DNA of 64,000 nucleotides, taken from DATILL01 sp035476575 (GTDB lineage Bacteria; Actinomycetota; Actinomycetes; Mycobacteriales; JACQDL01). Within the stretch, counting starts at the first letter, position 1. Every line of letters begins with the position of its first letter. The stretch is from assembly GCA_035476575.1 (NCBI GenBank), contig DATILL010000074.1:1-64000 (forward strand), in the 5' to 3' direction. A model generated the notes under the pieces. That model was not told the origin of the DNA. It did not search any database and worked only from the letters and a program-made list of their open reading frames with translations. The position numbers were made by a program, and so were the translations under genes. Shown here piece after piece: positions 8,400-17,400 of the stretch.

Positions 8400-9047
8400 T
8401 CATCCTGACCCGTCGGTGTCCCGACTTGCCAGCCGGCCGAGATATGGCGATGGCGCACCGACCAGCAGATCAACCGGTGCGCGCTCGCGCAGATCGTGCA
8501 GGACGACGTGCTCGGCGAGCACGTAGCCTGCCGCCGCGGGCCATAGTATGGCCCACAGCCACAGGCCTTTCGCCTCCCCCACGAACACCACGCGATCGTC
8601 AGGTGCAGGAACCGTCCACAGCGCGGTCGGATGCCCGGCCGCCTCAATTTTCGCAGCCGGCGGATCCGACACGTCCGGCCCGGGATCGGCCGACGGCAGG
8701 CCGGCATAGCCAGCGCCCAGCCCGACCCCGAGCTCCTCCGCCACCAGGACCAGGTCCGCCACGCCGCCCAGCGGCGCCGGCCCGGAACAGGCCAGCGCGA
8801 TGCCCCGACCGCCGGTTCGCTCATCTCCGGCGTACGCGACTCCGGAGACCGTCCAGCCGGGCAGCAGCGGGGTAGGCAGCCAGATCGGCACCTCCGCGCG
8901 CTCTCGGACGTGGCTCAGGATCTCGGGCGTCACGGTGGACAGGACGTGCAGCGGGAACACCACACCGTGCCGCGCGCACCGCCAGTCGCTGGAGACCAGG
9001 CTCGGCGCGCGCAGCTCACCCCCACAGCGCGGGCATGATGGTGGCAT
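8400..9047 (-). CDS. DUF6758-like zinc-finger protein
   Basis: 215 residues, N-terminal CPRCGGELRAP then WRCARHG (a CxxC...CxxH-type zinc knuckle). Conserved-looking segments PIWLPTPLLPGWTVSGVAY and APDDRVVFVGEAKGLWLWAILWP follow. This matches my memory of the DUF6758 actinobacterial family, found next to PH/PHP genes; its function is not known. Starts ATG 9047 or GTG 9053; no strong ribosome binding site. It heads the reverse-strand run down to 4430. Confidence 0.7.
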   Translation of the reverse strand: MPPSCPRCGGELRAPSLVSSDWRCARHGVVFPLHVLSTVTPEILSHVRERAEVPIWLPTPLLPGWTVSGVAYAGDERTGGRGIALACSGPAPLGGVADLVLVAEELGVGLGAGYAGLPSADPGPDVSDPPAAKIEAAGHPTALWTVPAPDDRVVFVGEAKGLWLWAILWPAAAGYVLAEHVVLHDLRERAPVDLLVGAPSPYLGRLASRDTDGSG

Positions 9048-9110
9048 CGTCACGGCATAAACGGTGATTGGCAACGGCGGGCACGTCAAGTGCCTGGGAG
9101 GGTGCAATAA

Positions 9111-9512
9111 GTGAGCATTCGTATACCGTGCGCGGGTGCGGTCATCCTGGACCCGGCCGGGCGGCTGCTCATGGTCCGCCGGGCGACCGAGCCGGGCCGG
9201 GGCCGGTGGTCGCTGCCGGGCGGCCGGGTGGAGGCCGGGGAGACCGCCGAGCAGGCCGCCGTCCGCGAGGTCCGAGAGGAGACCGGGCTGGTGGTCCAGG
9301 CAGGTCGGCTGGTCGGCCGGGTCGACCGCCCTGCGCCGGAGGGGGCAGTCTTCGACATCGCCGACTACGTCGGCACGGTCATCGGCGGGACGCTGCGTGC
9401 CGGTAGCGACGCGGACGGCGTCCGGTGGGTGGCCGGCGCCGAGCTCAGCGCGCTGCCCCTCGCGGACGGGCTCCTGGACGCATTGGGCGAATGGGGCGTG
9501 GCCCCCCGCTGA
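9111..9512 (+). CDS. NUDIX hydrolase
   Basis: 133 residues with a complete Nudix box: G(RVEAG)E, then REVREETGL at about residues 41-63. LLMVRRATEPGRGRWSLPGG precedes it. It hydrolyses nucleoside diphosphates linked to another moiety; ADP-ribose pyrophosphatase-like or MutT-like substrates are possible. GGGAGG at 9097-9102 supports the GTG start. It ends just before repeat array 1. Confidence 0.87.
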   Translation: MSIRIPCAGAVILDPAGRLLMVRRATEPGRGRWSLPGGRVEAGETAEQAAVREVREETGLVVQAGRLVGRVDRPAPEGAVFDIADYVGTVIGGTLRAGSDADGVRWVAGAELSALPLADGLLDALGEWGVAPR

Positions 9513-9513
9513 C

Positions 9514-9702
9514 AGCCCGTGTGGTCACCTATGCGCCTTGTGGTGACCTCTCGTTCGCCGGACCGCCCGTGTGGTGACCTCTCGGCGTTGTGGTGACCTC
9601 TTGGGGTGCGGTGGCAACGAAAGGTCACCACAAGGCGTATAGGTGACCACACGGGCAGGTGGGACCCCAACAGGTGACCACACGGCGTTGTGGTGACCTC
9701 AG
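9514..9702. repeat. core-repeat array 1 (8 copies), convergent gap
   Basis: Eight copies of TGTGGTSACCT or its complement, in both orientations, fill the gap between the ends of the NUDIX and MaoC genes. Positions 9565-9599 and 9622-9656 form a long imperfect hairpin (30 of 35 paired, 22-base loop). Unit-flanking words CCCG, GGCG, TCGTT and AACGAA recur in the other arrays. Confidence 0.9.
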
Positions 9703-9721
9703 CGGGGAGCGGGGGCGCGGG

Positions 9722-10234
9722 TCAGCGCGGGGCGGGCGCTGGGGTCGGCCGGCCGGGCTGGTCGCCCCCGCGGTGCTCGCCGTAGGACCGCTTGGGCACC
9801 ATCACCTTGCGGCGGAACACGCAGACGACGGTGCCGTCCTGCTTATAGCCGATTGTCTCGACAGACACCACGCCGCGGTCCGGCCGGGACCTCGACTCGG
9901 TCTTGTCCAGCACGGTGGTCTCGCCGTAGATCGTGTCGCCGTGGTACGTCGGCGCGATGTGGCGGAGCGACTCGACCTCCAGGTTGGCGATCGCCTTGCC
10001 GCTGACATCCGGCACCGACATGCCGAGCAGCAGCGAGTAGATGTAGTTCCCCACCACGACGTTCCTGCCGAAGTCGGTCGTGTTCTCGGCGTAGTTCGCG
10101 TCCAGGTGCAGCGGGTGGTGGTTCATCGTCAGCAGGCAGAACAGGTGGTCGTCGTACTCCGTCACCGTCTTGCCCGGCCAGTGCCGATAGGTCGCATCAA
10201 CCTCGAAATCCTCGTAGTAACGCCCAAACTGCAC
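9722..10234 (-). CDS. MaoC-family dehydratase/hydratase
   Basis: 170 residues with a hot-dog-fold hydratase pattern: GRYYEDFEV, HHPLHLDANYAENT (the Asp/His catalytic region) and VVVGNYIYSLLLGM. Members hydrate (R)-specific enoyl-CoA or act on mesaconyl-type CoA esters. GTG start at 10234 with GGGAGG upstream; the longer frame has no family similarity. A free-standing gene whose substrate is not set by its neighbours. Confidence 0.85.
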   Translation of the reverse strand: MQFGRYYEDFEVDATYRHWPGKTVTEYDDHLFCLLTMNHHPLHLDANYAENTTDFGRNVVVGNYIYSLLLGMSVPDVSGKAIANLEVESLRHIAPTYHGDTIYGETTVLDKTESRSRPDRGVVSVETIGYKQDGTVVCVFRRKVMVPKRSYGEHRGGDQPGRPTPAPAPR

Positions 10235-10537
10235 GGCGGTTCCTCCCACTCCTTGACCGGGATGGCCACAGTCTGCACGGCCCTGCGCTAGCCTTGACAA
10301 CGGCCTGTGAGCAGACACACCCCGGACCGTGGTGTGGCCTCGCCGCCCCACGGGGCCCGAGCAGGGGAGGTGGACGCACTGAGTACCAGCCAACCGTGCA
10401 GTACCAGCCGCGTTCCGCTCCCGTCGTCGGCCCAGCGCTAACCCGCCCGGGCACACCAGCCCAGGCCACCGACGTACGCCAGCGGGCGCGCTCCTCAACC
10501 ACGCGATCACGCATGCGGTCCAGCTCGAGGAGTTTCT
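10235..10537. other. intergenic region between maoC and corA
   Basis: About 300 bases separating divergent maoC and corA. It should carry both promoters. A GAGGAG sits six bases before the corA ATG. I saw no gene and no recognisable riboswitch; the M-box consensus of Mg2+ transporters is absent. Several short G/C-rich self-complementary stretches around 10318-10370 (ACACCCCGG...GGTGTGG) could fold in a leader RNA, but they are unproven. Confidence 0.5.
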
Positions 10538-11614
10538 ATGATGCCTGCGCTGCGCCGGCCGTCTGTCCGCCGGCTATCTCCCCACCACCCGGCCCGCGGC
10601 GCCGGGCCCCGCCGCCGCAGCCACGTGGTGGACTGTGCGGTCTACGTCGACGGCGTGCGCCAACCCGGCCCGATCCCGCCCGAGGACGCCATCGAGCTCG
10701 TCCGCAAGACGGGCGGCTCGGCGTTCGTCTGGATCGGCCTGCACGAGCCGGACGAGGCGGAGCTGGCCGGCCTGGCCGAGCTGCTCGACCTCCACCCGCT
10801 GGCGGTCGAGGACGCCGTCCACGCACACCAGCGACCCAAGCTGGAACGCTACGACGACATGCTGTTCACCGTGCTGAAGACCGTGCGGTACGTCGCCGCC
10901 GGGGGGCCGGGCGCCGCCGAGATCGTCGAGACCGGCGAGGTGATGGTCTTCGTCGGCCGGGACTTCGTGGTGACCGTCCGGCACGGCGAGCACGGTGGCC
11001 TGCGAGCGCTGCGGTTCCGGCTGGAGAAGGACGCCGGGCAGCTCGCGCTCGGGCCCTCGGCGGTGCTGCACGCGATCGCCGACCGGGTGGTCGACGACTA
11101 CCTCCACGTGACCCGCGCGCTGCAGGACGACATCGACGCGATGGAGTCGGCGGTGTTCGCCAGCACCCGGTCCCGGGACGCCGAGCAGATCTACCTGCTC
11201 AAGCGCGAGGTCCTGGAGCTGCGCCGGGCGGTCGCCCCGCTGGCCGAGCCGCTGCGTGCCCTCGCCGACCGGCCGATGCGCCTGGTACATCCCGAGATCC
11301 GGGAGTACTTCCGCAACGTCGAGGACCACCTCGCCCGGGTCAGCGAACAGGTCGCCGGCTACGACGAGCTGCTCACCACGATCGTGCAGGCCAACCTGGC
11401 CCAGGTGACCGTGGCCCAGAACGAGGACATGCGCAAGATCTCCGCCTGGGTGGCGATCTTCGCCATCCCGACCATGGTCGCCGGCATCTACGGGATGAAC
11501 TTCGACCACATGCCGGAGCTGCACTGGCGGTTCGGCTACCCCCTGGTCCTCGGGCTGACCTTCCTGGTGTGTACGGCGCTGCACCGCGGCTTCCGCCGCA
11601 ACGGCTGGCTCTGA
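10538..11614 (+). CDS. CorA-family magnesium/divalent cation transporter
   Basis: 358 residues with the CorA signature YGMNF near residue 325, between two C-terminal TM helices (WVAIFAIPTMVAGI and PLVLGLTFLVCTAL). The N-terminal cytoplasmic domain has WIGLHEPDEAEL and HPLAVEDAVHAHQRPKLE, standard for CorA. It mediates Mg2+/Co2+ uptake through a pentameric channel. Strong GAGGAG site before ATG. Convergent with the DCC gene 11 bases away. Confidence 0.9.
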   Translation: MMPALRRPSVRRLSPHHPARGAGPRRRSHVVDCAVYVDGVRQPGPIPPEDAIELVRKTGGSAFVWIGLHEPDEAELAGLAELLDLHPLAVEDAVHAHQRPKLERYDDMLFTVLKTVRYVAAGGPGAAEIVETGEVMVFVGRDFVVTVRHGEHGGLRALRFRLEKDAGQLALGPSAVLHAIADRVVDDYLHVTRALQDDIDAMESAVFASTRSRDAEQIYLLKREVLELRRAVAPLAEPLRALADRPMRLVHPEIREYFRNVEDHLARVSEQVAGYDELLTTIVQANLAQVTVAQNEDMRKISAWVAIFAIPTMVAGIYGMNFDHMPELHWRFGYPLVLGLTFLVCTALHRGFRRNGWL

Positions 11615-11625
11615 CGACCGACCCG

Positions 11626-12024
11626 CTAACGCCGCGGGGGAAGCTGGCAGGAGGCCGTGCTGCCGGGCAGGCGGTAGCGGTACCGCGCGACCAGCCGGTA
11701 CGCCGCCGCGGCCAGCCAGGACACCGGCGGGGTGAGGATGACCCGGCCGGGCAGCCGCCACCCGCCGCCGCAGTCAAGGAGCAGCCTGCCGAACGCCGCG
11801 GCGCCCGCGTCCACCACACCGGACGGCGCCACCCACTGCACGGCCCGCTGGCAGGCCTGCGCGGTGACACCGAGAGCGGCCAGGTCGGCGGCCTGCCAGG
11901 GCTGGACCTCGGCCCGCACCGGCAGGTGCCGGTGCAGAAACCGCACGCTGCGGGTGCAGAAACCGCAGTCGCCGTCGTAGAGGAAGACCGGGCGGCTGGC
12001 CCTGACCCCTTCGTGCCCGCTCAT
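11626..12024 (-). CDS. DCC-type thiol-disulfide oxidoreductase family (DUF393)
   Basis: 132 residues. FLYDGDCGFCTRSVRFL gives the DxDCxFC hallmark of the DUF393/DCC family, with a redox CxxC in a thioredoxin-like setting. Later WVAPSGVVDAGAAAF and the hydrophobic Trp/Tyr/Arg C-terminus fit the family. ATG overlaps the stop of the upstream TAXI lipoprotein gene by four bases, making it the last gene of the conservon-TAXI run. Whether it modifies the lipoprotein is inference only. Confidence 0.82.
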   Translation of the reverse strand: MSGHEGVRASRPVFLYDGDCGFCTRSVRFLHRHLPVRAEVQPWQAADLAALGVTAQACQRAVQWVAPSGVVDAGAAAFGRLLLDCGGGWRLPGRVILTPPVSWLAAAAYRLVARYRYRLPGSTASCQLPPRR

Positions 12025-13022
12025 CCGCTCGGATGCTCGCGGTAGTACCGCTTGGCGCCGTCGTGCAGTGCGACCTCGCCAGTGTCCTGGGCGAGCCTGA
12101 GATTGATGTTCCTGGCCTCGTCGTGCGCACGGACCAGGTCGGCCTTGTAGTCAAAGATCAGCTTGGTCAGCTTGTACGCCAGGTCGTCGCCCATCGTGTC
12201 GCGGACCATGAGCAGGTTGGGCACCGCGATGGTGGGCACGTCCTTGTCGGTGCCGTAGACCCCCTTGGGGATCGTCCCGGCGCCGTACAGCGGGGTGTAC
12301 TGGTTCTGCATCCTGCCCAGGTAGGAGTCCAGGGCGAGGAACTTCACCGTGCCCTTCGCCTGGTGGAAAAGGTCCTTGATGCCGACGGTCGGCAGGCCGC
12401 CGGACCAGATCATCGCGTCGATGCCGCCGTCCTTCATCCGGTCGGTGGTCATCTGGAGATCCAGCTTCTTCCGCTGAACATCATGGTCCGGGTTCAGGCC
12501 GGCCAACGTGAGCAGCCGGAGCACGATCACCTCGGTGCCAGAGCCCGGCGCGCCGGTGGAGACCCTCTTGCGCTTGAGGTCCTTCAGCGAGCTGATCTTT
12601 GCGTCGGTCCGTACAACGACGTGGATGACGTTGTTGTAGGTCCGGGCCAGCGCCCGGATCGGCTGTGGCGAACCAAACGAGCCCTCGCCGCGCACGGCGT
12701 CGGTGGCGATGTCAGCGGTGGTGAAGCCAAGCTGGCTTTCACCGTCGACCACCCGGCGCACGTTCTCCACCGAGGCGTCGGTGACCTCGACGGTGGCCCG
12801 GTAGCCCGTGAGATGCTGGCCGATCAGCCGGGCGATGGCCCCACCGATGATGTAGTACACGCCCGTGCTGTTACCGGCGGCGATCGACAGCGTGCCGCCG
12901 TTGGGCGCGGGCTGGTCCTCGGTGAGGAGCTGCTGGGCACGGCAGCCGGTCAGGGCGAGCAGGCAGGCGGCCAGCCCGGCCACCAGCCGGACCGCGGTGG
13001 CCCGGGTCAACCGTCTGCGCAT
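12021..13022 (-). CDS. TAXI-family solute-binding lipoprotein
   Basis: 333 residues. Signal peptide with lipobox LTGC (Cys ~27) predicts a lipid-anchored extracellular protein. The mature part has TAXI-TRAP features: GTLSIAAGNSTGVYYIIGG, QLGFTTADIATDAV, NNVIHVVVRTDAKISSLKD and SGTEVIVLRLL. No TRAP permease gene is near, unlike true TRAP operons. Linkage to the conservon (63-base gap from the GTPase gene) suggests an extracellular sensor or ligand-binding partner of the sensor kinase rather than a transporter part; that is inference. Confidence 0.85.
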   Translation of the reverse strand: MRRRLTRATAVRLVAGLAACLLALTGCRAQQLLTEDQPAPNGGTLSIAAGNSTGVYYIIGGAIARLIGQHLTGYRATVEVTDASVENVRRVVDGESQLGFTTADIATDAVRGEGSFGSPQPIRALARTYNNVIHVVVRTDAKISSLKDLKRKRVSTGAPGSGTEVIVLRLLTLAGLNPDHDVQRKKLDLQMTTDRMKDGGIDAMIWSGGLPTVGIKDLFHQAKGTVKFLALDSYLGRMQNQYTPLYGAGTIPKGVYGTDKDVPTIAVPNLLMVRDTMGDDLAYKLTKLIFDYKADLVRAHDEARNINLRLAQDTGEVALHDGAKRYYREHPSG

Positions 13023-13085
13023 GTCACGCGGTCCTTTCGACGGTGCCGACGGTTGTGATGAGCCGCGCTGAGGGCTGCCGGCTGG

Positions 13086-13706
13086 CTAGAGGCGCCGCAC
13101 GGGCTGGCCGTCGCCGCCCACGGCAGCGTACGCCCTGGCCATGGTGTGTTCGACCAGAGTGATCAGCGTCGACTTGGTGGACTCCCGCTCGCGGGCATCG
13201 ACCAGCAGGATCGGCACCACGGGCTCGATCTGCAGCGCCTCACGGACGTCCTCGACGCCGTAGGGCTGCACCCCGTCGAAGCAGTTCAGCGCCACGACGT
13301 AGGGCAGGCCCCACTGCTCGAAGTAGTCCACCGCGGGAAAGCAGTCGGCCAGCCGCCTGGTGTCCACCAGCACGACCGCGCCGATCGCGCCGCGGACCAG
13401 GTCGTCCCACATGAACCAGAACCGGCTCTGGCCCGGCGTACCGAACATGTAGAGGATGAGGTCGCGATCGAGCGAGATCCGGCCGAAGTCCATCGCCACC
13501 GTGGTGGTGGTCTTGTTCGGCAGGCCGGCCAGGTCGTCATGCTCGGACCCCGCCTGCGTCATCACGGCTTCGGTGGTCAGCGGCTTGATCTCCGACACCG
13601 ACCCGACGAACGTCGTCTTGCCCGCGCCGAACCCACCCGCGATGACGATCTTGACAGACGTCAGGGTCGCGCTGGGTACGCCGCGGTCATAGGTTGCGGA
13701 GTCCAC
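13086..13706 (-). CDS. conservon small GTPase (CvnD-like)
   Basis: 206 residues. P-loop GGFGAGKTT near residue 22, switch/G3 FGTPGQ near 88, and LNCFDG in the NKxD position (a divergent G4). This is the GTP-binding member of the actinobacterial conservon, working with the roadblock protein downstream of a sensor kinase. Start GTG 13706 gives the usual DSATYDRGVPSATLTSVKIV opening. It overlaps the end of the DUF742 gene by 20 bases, indicating translational coupling. Confidence 0.9.
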   Translation of the reverse strand: MDSATYDRGVPSATLTSVKIVIAGGFGAGKTTFVGSVSEIKPLTTEAVMTQAGSEHDDLAGLPNKTTTTVAMDFGRISLDRDLILYMFGTPGQSRFWFMWDDLVRGAIGAVVLVDTRRLADCFPAVDYFEQWGLPYVVALNCFDGVQPYGVEDVREALQIEPVVPILLVDARERESTKSTLITLVEHTMARAYAAVGGDGQPVRRL

Positions 13707-14043
13707 TGAGCACCTTCTCGAGCAGGGCAAGGTCGGGGGTGGCGCCGGCGGCACCTGGCTGGTGGACCATCACCAAGCCCTCGTCGGCCAGGTCACCGAC
13801 AAGGACCCGGGCCACCCCCAGAGGCACGGACAGCAGCGCCGCGATCTCGGCCACCGACCGGAACTCCCGGCACATGGAGAAGATCTGCCGGCGCTCGGGG
13901 GTGGCCAGGAACTCCAGCTGCTCCCCAGCCGGCGTCGTGGTCACCAGCGCTTCGATCGGCAGGTCGTACCGGGGCCGGGTCCGCCCGCCAGTCATCGCAT
14001 ACGGTCGGACCAGCGGGCCCGGATCCCTTCCGAAGCTCGTCAT
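13687..14043 (-). CDS. DUF742 conservon protein (CvnC-like)
   Basis: 118 residues with the DUF742 outline: RPYAMTGGRTRPRYDLPIEALV, then a winged-helix-like region (EFRSVAEIAALLSVPLGVARVLVGDLADEGLV). Found in every conservon between the roadblock and GTPase genes, as here. It probably acts as an adaptor or DNA-binding-like element of the complex. Confidence 0.92.
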   Translation of the reverse strand: MTSFGRDPGPLVRPYAMTGGRTRPRYDLPIEALVTTTPAGEQLEFLATPERRQIFSMCREFRSVAEIAALLSVPLGVARVLVGDLADEGLVMVHQPGAAGATPDLALLEKVLSGLRNL

Positions 14044-14059
14044 CCCGCCACCTCAACCG

Positions 14060-14482
14060 TCACCTGGGCAAGGTCGCCTGTAGCTCGGCACGCAGCGCAG
14101 GGGTGAGCACGTCTCCCACCCGGGAGACCAGCAGCGCCATCTCGTAGCCGACCAGGCCGACGTCGCAGTCCTTGGCGGCCAGCACGGCAAGGCACGAGCC
14201 GTCACTGATCGCCATGACGAACAGGAACCCCTTCTCCATCTCGATCACGGTCTGGTTGACGGCACCGGCTTCGAAGACCCGGGCCGCACCCTGGGTGAGG
14301 CTGGACAGCCCCGAGGAGACCGCGGCGAGCTGGTCGGCCCGGTCCCGGGGCAGGCCGTGCGACGCGGCGAGCAGCAACCCGTCCGCGGACACCACGATGG
14401 AGTGTGCGATGCCGGGCACCTTGTGCACAAAGTTCGAGATCAGCCAGTTGAGGTTCTGCGCGTTGGGACTGAGCTTGGTCAC
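14060..14482 (-). CDS. roadblock/LC7 protein (CvnB-like)
   Basis: 140 residues of roadblock/LC7 type: LNWLISNFVHKVPGIAHSIVVSADGLLLA, then QGAARVFEAGAVNQTVIEM and FLFVMAISDGSCLAVLA. Members act as GTPase-activating or adaptor subunits for the conservon GTPase. ATG overlaps the kinase stop by four bases. Confidence 0.93.
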   Translation of the reverse strand: MTKLSPNAQNLNWLISNFVHKVPGIAHSIVVSADGLLLAASHGLPRDRADQLAAVSSGLSSLTQGAARVFEAGAVNQTVIEMEKGFLFVMAISDGSCLAVLAAKDCDVGLVGYEMALLVSRVGDVLTPALRAELQATLPR

Positions 14483-17400
14483 GCGTGCTCCTGGTTCGCA
14501 AAAGGCGTCTCGTCGGGATCATGGTGCCGATGCCTCCCGGCCTCCCGACCCTGCAGGAGACCACGCTGGTAACTGGACAGCATGCCACGCACAGCCTCGG
14601 GCGAGCGCAGGTGCGCGGGGGGAGGCGGCGGCTGGCCCTCCGCCGGGGCGGGTCCGCCCGGGCGGTCCGGGGCCGGCGCGGCGCCAGGGACAAAATGCGC
14701 CAAAGGAACGCGAATGGGCAGGCCTGCCTCCGTTATGCCCGCGCTGCTCGGGGCGGCCAACCGCCCCGCGGCCCGCCATCCATCGTCTGACGGGGACTCC
14801 CACGGCGACTGCGGCGGGGGAGGTACCGGCTGCCGCGCGGCGGCGGGGTTGACGCTGGCGGCCAACGGCGCGGGCTGGCCGGACGGCTCTGGCCGGTACG
14901 GCGAGCCGGGCGCTTCGGCGGCCGGCGGACGGCCCGGGAGCGGGCTGCCTGGCTCCGCACCGGCCTGCCTGCGGCCGCGGACCGGCAGTGCGGGTGGGGA
15001 GTCCTGCCGGCCTGGCTCGGCCTGGCTTGGCGTTTCGGCAGCGGCCAACTTGGCCCCCTCGGAAGGTAACGTCCCAGCGTGCTCCGGTTCGCCCAAGCCC
15101 ACGTCCACCCGATCCATCGGGGGGCCGGCCAGGTCCGGCTCGGCGACGGACAGATCATCCAGGGAGATGCCCCATTCCGCCAGCGGGAGCCCCGGCGGGG
15201 GCGGCGGAGGCTCGGCATCCCGCCGGAGGAACCACTGGGACTCCAGCGCGGCGAAGATCGGCAGGTCCTCGTCCTTGCCGTGCGGAACGATGGTGTCCTC
15301 GTCGAGGTCGACCTGTCCGGTGCTGACCGGAGCCCTGCCGGGAACCGGACCGGTCAGCGGGTCGACCGGCTCGGCGTGCTGGTCGAGGGCACCAGCGCCG
15401 GTCCGGACCGGTTCGGCAGGCGGGTCGCCGGCCGGTGCGGGTCCGCCGGCTGGCACCGGTTCGGCCGCGACGGCCGCCCCGGTCGCGCTCGGGTCGCCGG
15501 CTGGCGGCGGGGCCAGGCTCGGGTCGGGTGGCGGGGGCGGAGCCGCGTCGGACCGCTGCGCGGTGCGGTGCGGCAGCAACGGTACGAACGCTACGACGTT
15601 GTCGGCCTGCTCCGGTACGCCGCCGGCCGGCTGGCCTGTTCCCGGTACGGCGCCCGCACCGGGCCGGTCGCCGTCACCGGCCAGCGATGGCCGCGGTGGG
15701 CGGTGCGGCTGGATCGGCTGGTAGGACCCCGGCTCACGGCGCGGCAGCGGTGGCCGCCCGGGCGGCGCCGGACCGAGTGGCGTGGGCCTGGGCACCTCCT
15801 GCCCGGCCGGCTCAGCCGGTGTCCGGCCAGGCGCGCCGGCTGGCCCGGTCAGCGCGGCAGGCTGCCGCCCCCGGCCGAACGGCACACCGGCCGGGGAACC
15901 GGGAACCGGGCCAACGGTCTCACCCGGCCCGCGCGGGACCGGCGGGCCAGCCGGCGGCGGGGACCCGCCGGCCAGGCCCGGGGTAAGCCCGGCCGGCCCG
16001 GAGCCCGGCAGCGGGCCGGCGGCCGCGGCCGGGTAAGGCACCCCCGTCGGGGACGTCTCGCGGCCGTCCAGAGCCTGGGTCTCGCTGGCCGGCGCCGGCG
16101 GCGGCCCGGCCGGCGAGGTCAGCGGGGGCAGCTCCGAGCCGGTCTGCGCCATCGGGTCGACGACCACCTCCGGCGGCAGGTGGATGAGGGCGGTGACCCC
16201 GCCCGCCGGCGCGGACCGCACCTGGACCCGCACGCCGTGCCGGGCGGCCAGCCGACCGACGACGTACAGGCCCATCATCCGGGAGAGCTGCGGGTCGAAC
16301 TCGGCGTTCGCCGACAGCCGGTCGTTCGCCGTGACCAGGTCCGGCTCCGATATGCCCACGCCCTGGTCCTCGATCTCGATCATGACGCCGGAGCCGCCGG
16401 ACATGGACCGGGCGCTCACCACCACATGGGTCTCGGGGTTGGAGAACTCGGTCGCGTTCTCCAGCAGCTCAGCGACCAGGTGGACGACGTCGCCGACCGC
16501 GCGGCCCTCGATCTCCCGGCCGGTCACGAAGGTGTGCACCACCCGCTGGTACTGCTCGACCTCGGCGGCCGCGGCCCGCAGCACGTCGATGAGGGCGACC
16601 GGGCGGGTCCACCGCCGGCCGGGGTCGGAGCCAGCCAGGACCAGCAGGTTCTCCGCGTTGCGGCGCATCCGGGTGGCCAGGTGGTCGAGCTTGAACAGGT
16701 TCTCCAGCGCGTCCGGGTCACGCTCGGTGCCCTCAAGGGAGTCGATCAGCCGGAGCTGCCGCTCGACCAGGCTCTGCGTCCGCCGGGACAGGTTGACGAA
16801 CATGGTGGAGACGTTCTGCCGGAGCTGGGTCTGCTCGGCGGCGTGCCGGACCGCCTCCCGGCGGACGCTGTCGAACGCCTCGGCGACCTCACCGACCTCG
16901 TCCCGGGAGTCCAGGCCCATGGTGGTGAAGGCGGCCTGGCTGGCGTCGAACTCGCTGCTGTCTCGCATCCGCTCCACGGCGGCGGGCAGCTCCCGGTAGG
17001 CGACGTCCAGCGCCCGGGACCGAAGCCGGCGCAGCGGCCGGACGAGGGAACGCACCGTGAGCAGGGCCAGCAGCAGGGTGAACAGCAGCACGCCGAGCAC
17101 AACCGAGCCGTCCAGGATGGCCCGGTCGCGGACCTGGTTGCCGAGCTCGCGGGCGCGGTCCAACACCTGCCGGACGAAGGCGTCCTCGACACCGCCGGCA
17201 GCGGTGAGCAGCGTGCCGGTCGGCGTGAGCCAGGAGTCCACGTTCAGCGGGACGATGTCGCCCGCCTTGGTGTCCAGCACAAGCTTGGTGTTCTTGGCGA
17301 CCGGTTCGGTCAGCGCGTCCGTGACGGCCCGGTCGTAGACCGCGCGCTGCTCGGTGGACAGCGTGGAGTCGATCGCGGTTCTGGCGAGCCCCACCTGGGC

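Noticed and set aside
10235..10537. Possible Mg2+ riboswitch (M-box) upstream of corA
   Set aside because: The GTTAGGTGAGGCTCC-type core is absent and only short GC pairings are seen.
10294..12045. Long forward frame over corA and the DCC gene
   Set aside because: Arg/Pro-rich translation typical of a wrong frame; corA and the DCC gene have full family motifs in other frames.
12021..13022. TAXI lipoprotein as part of a TRAP transporter
   Set aside because: No DctM/DctQ-type permease gene in the neighbourhood.
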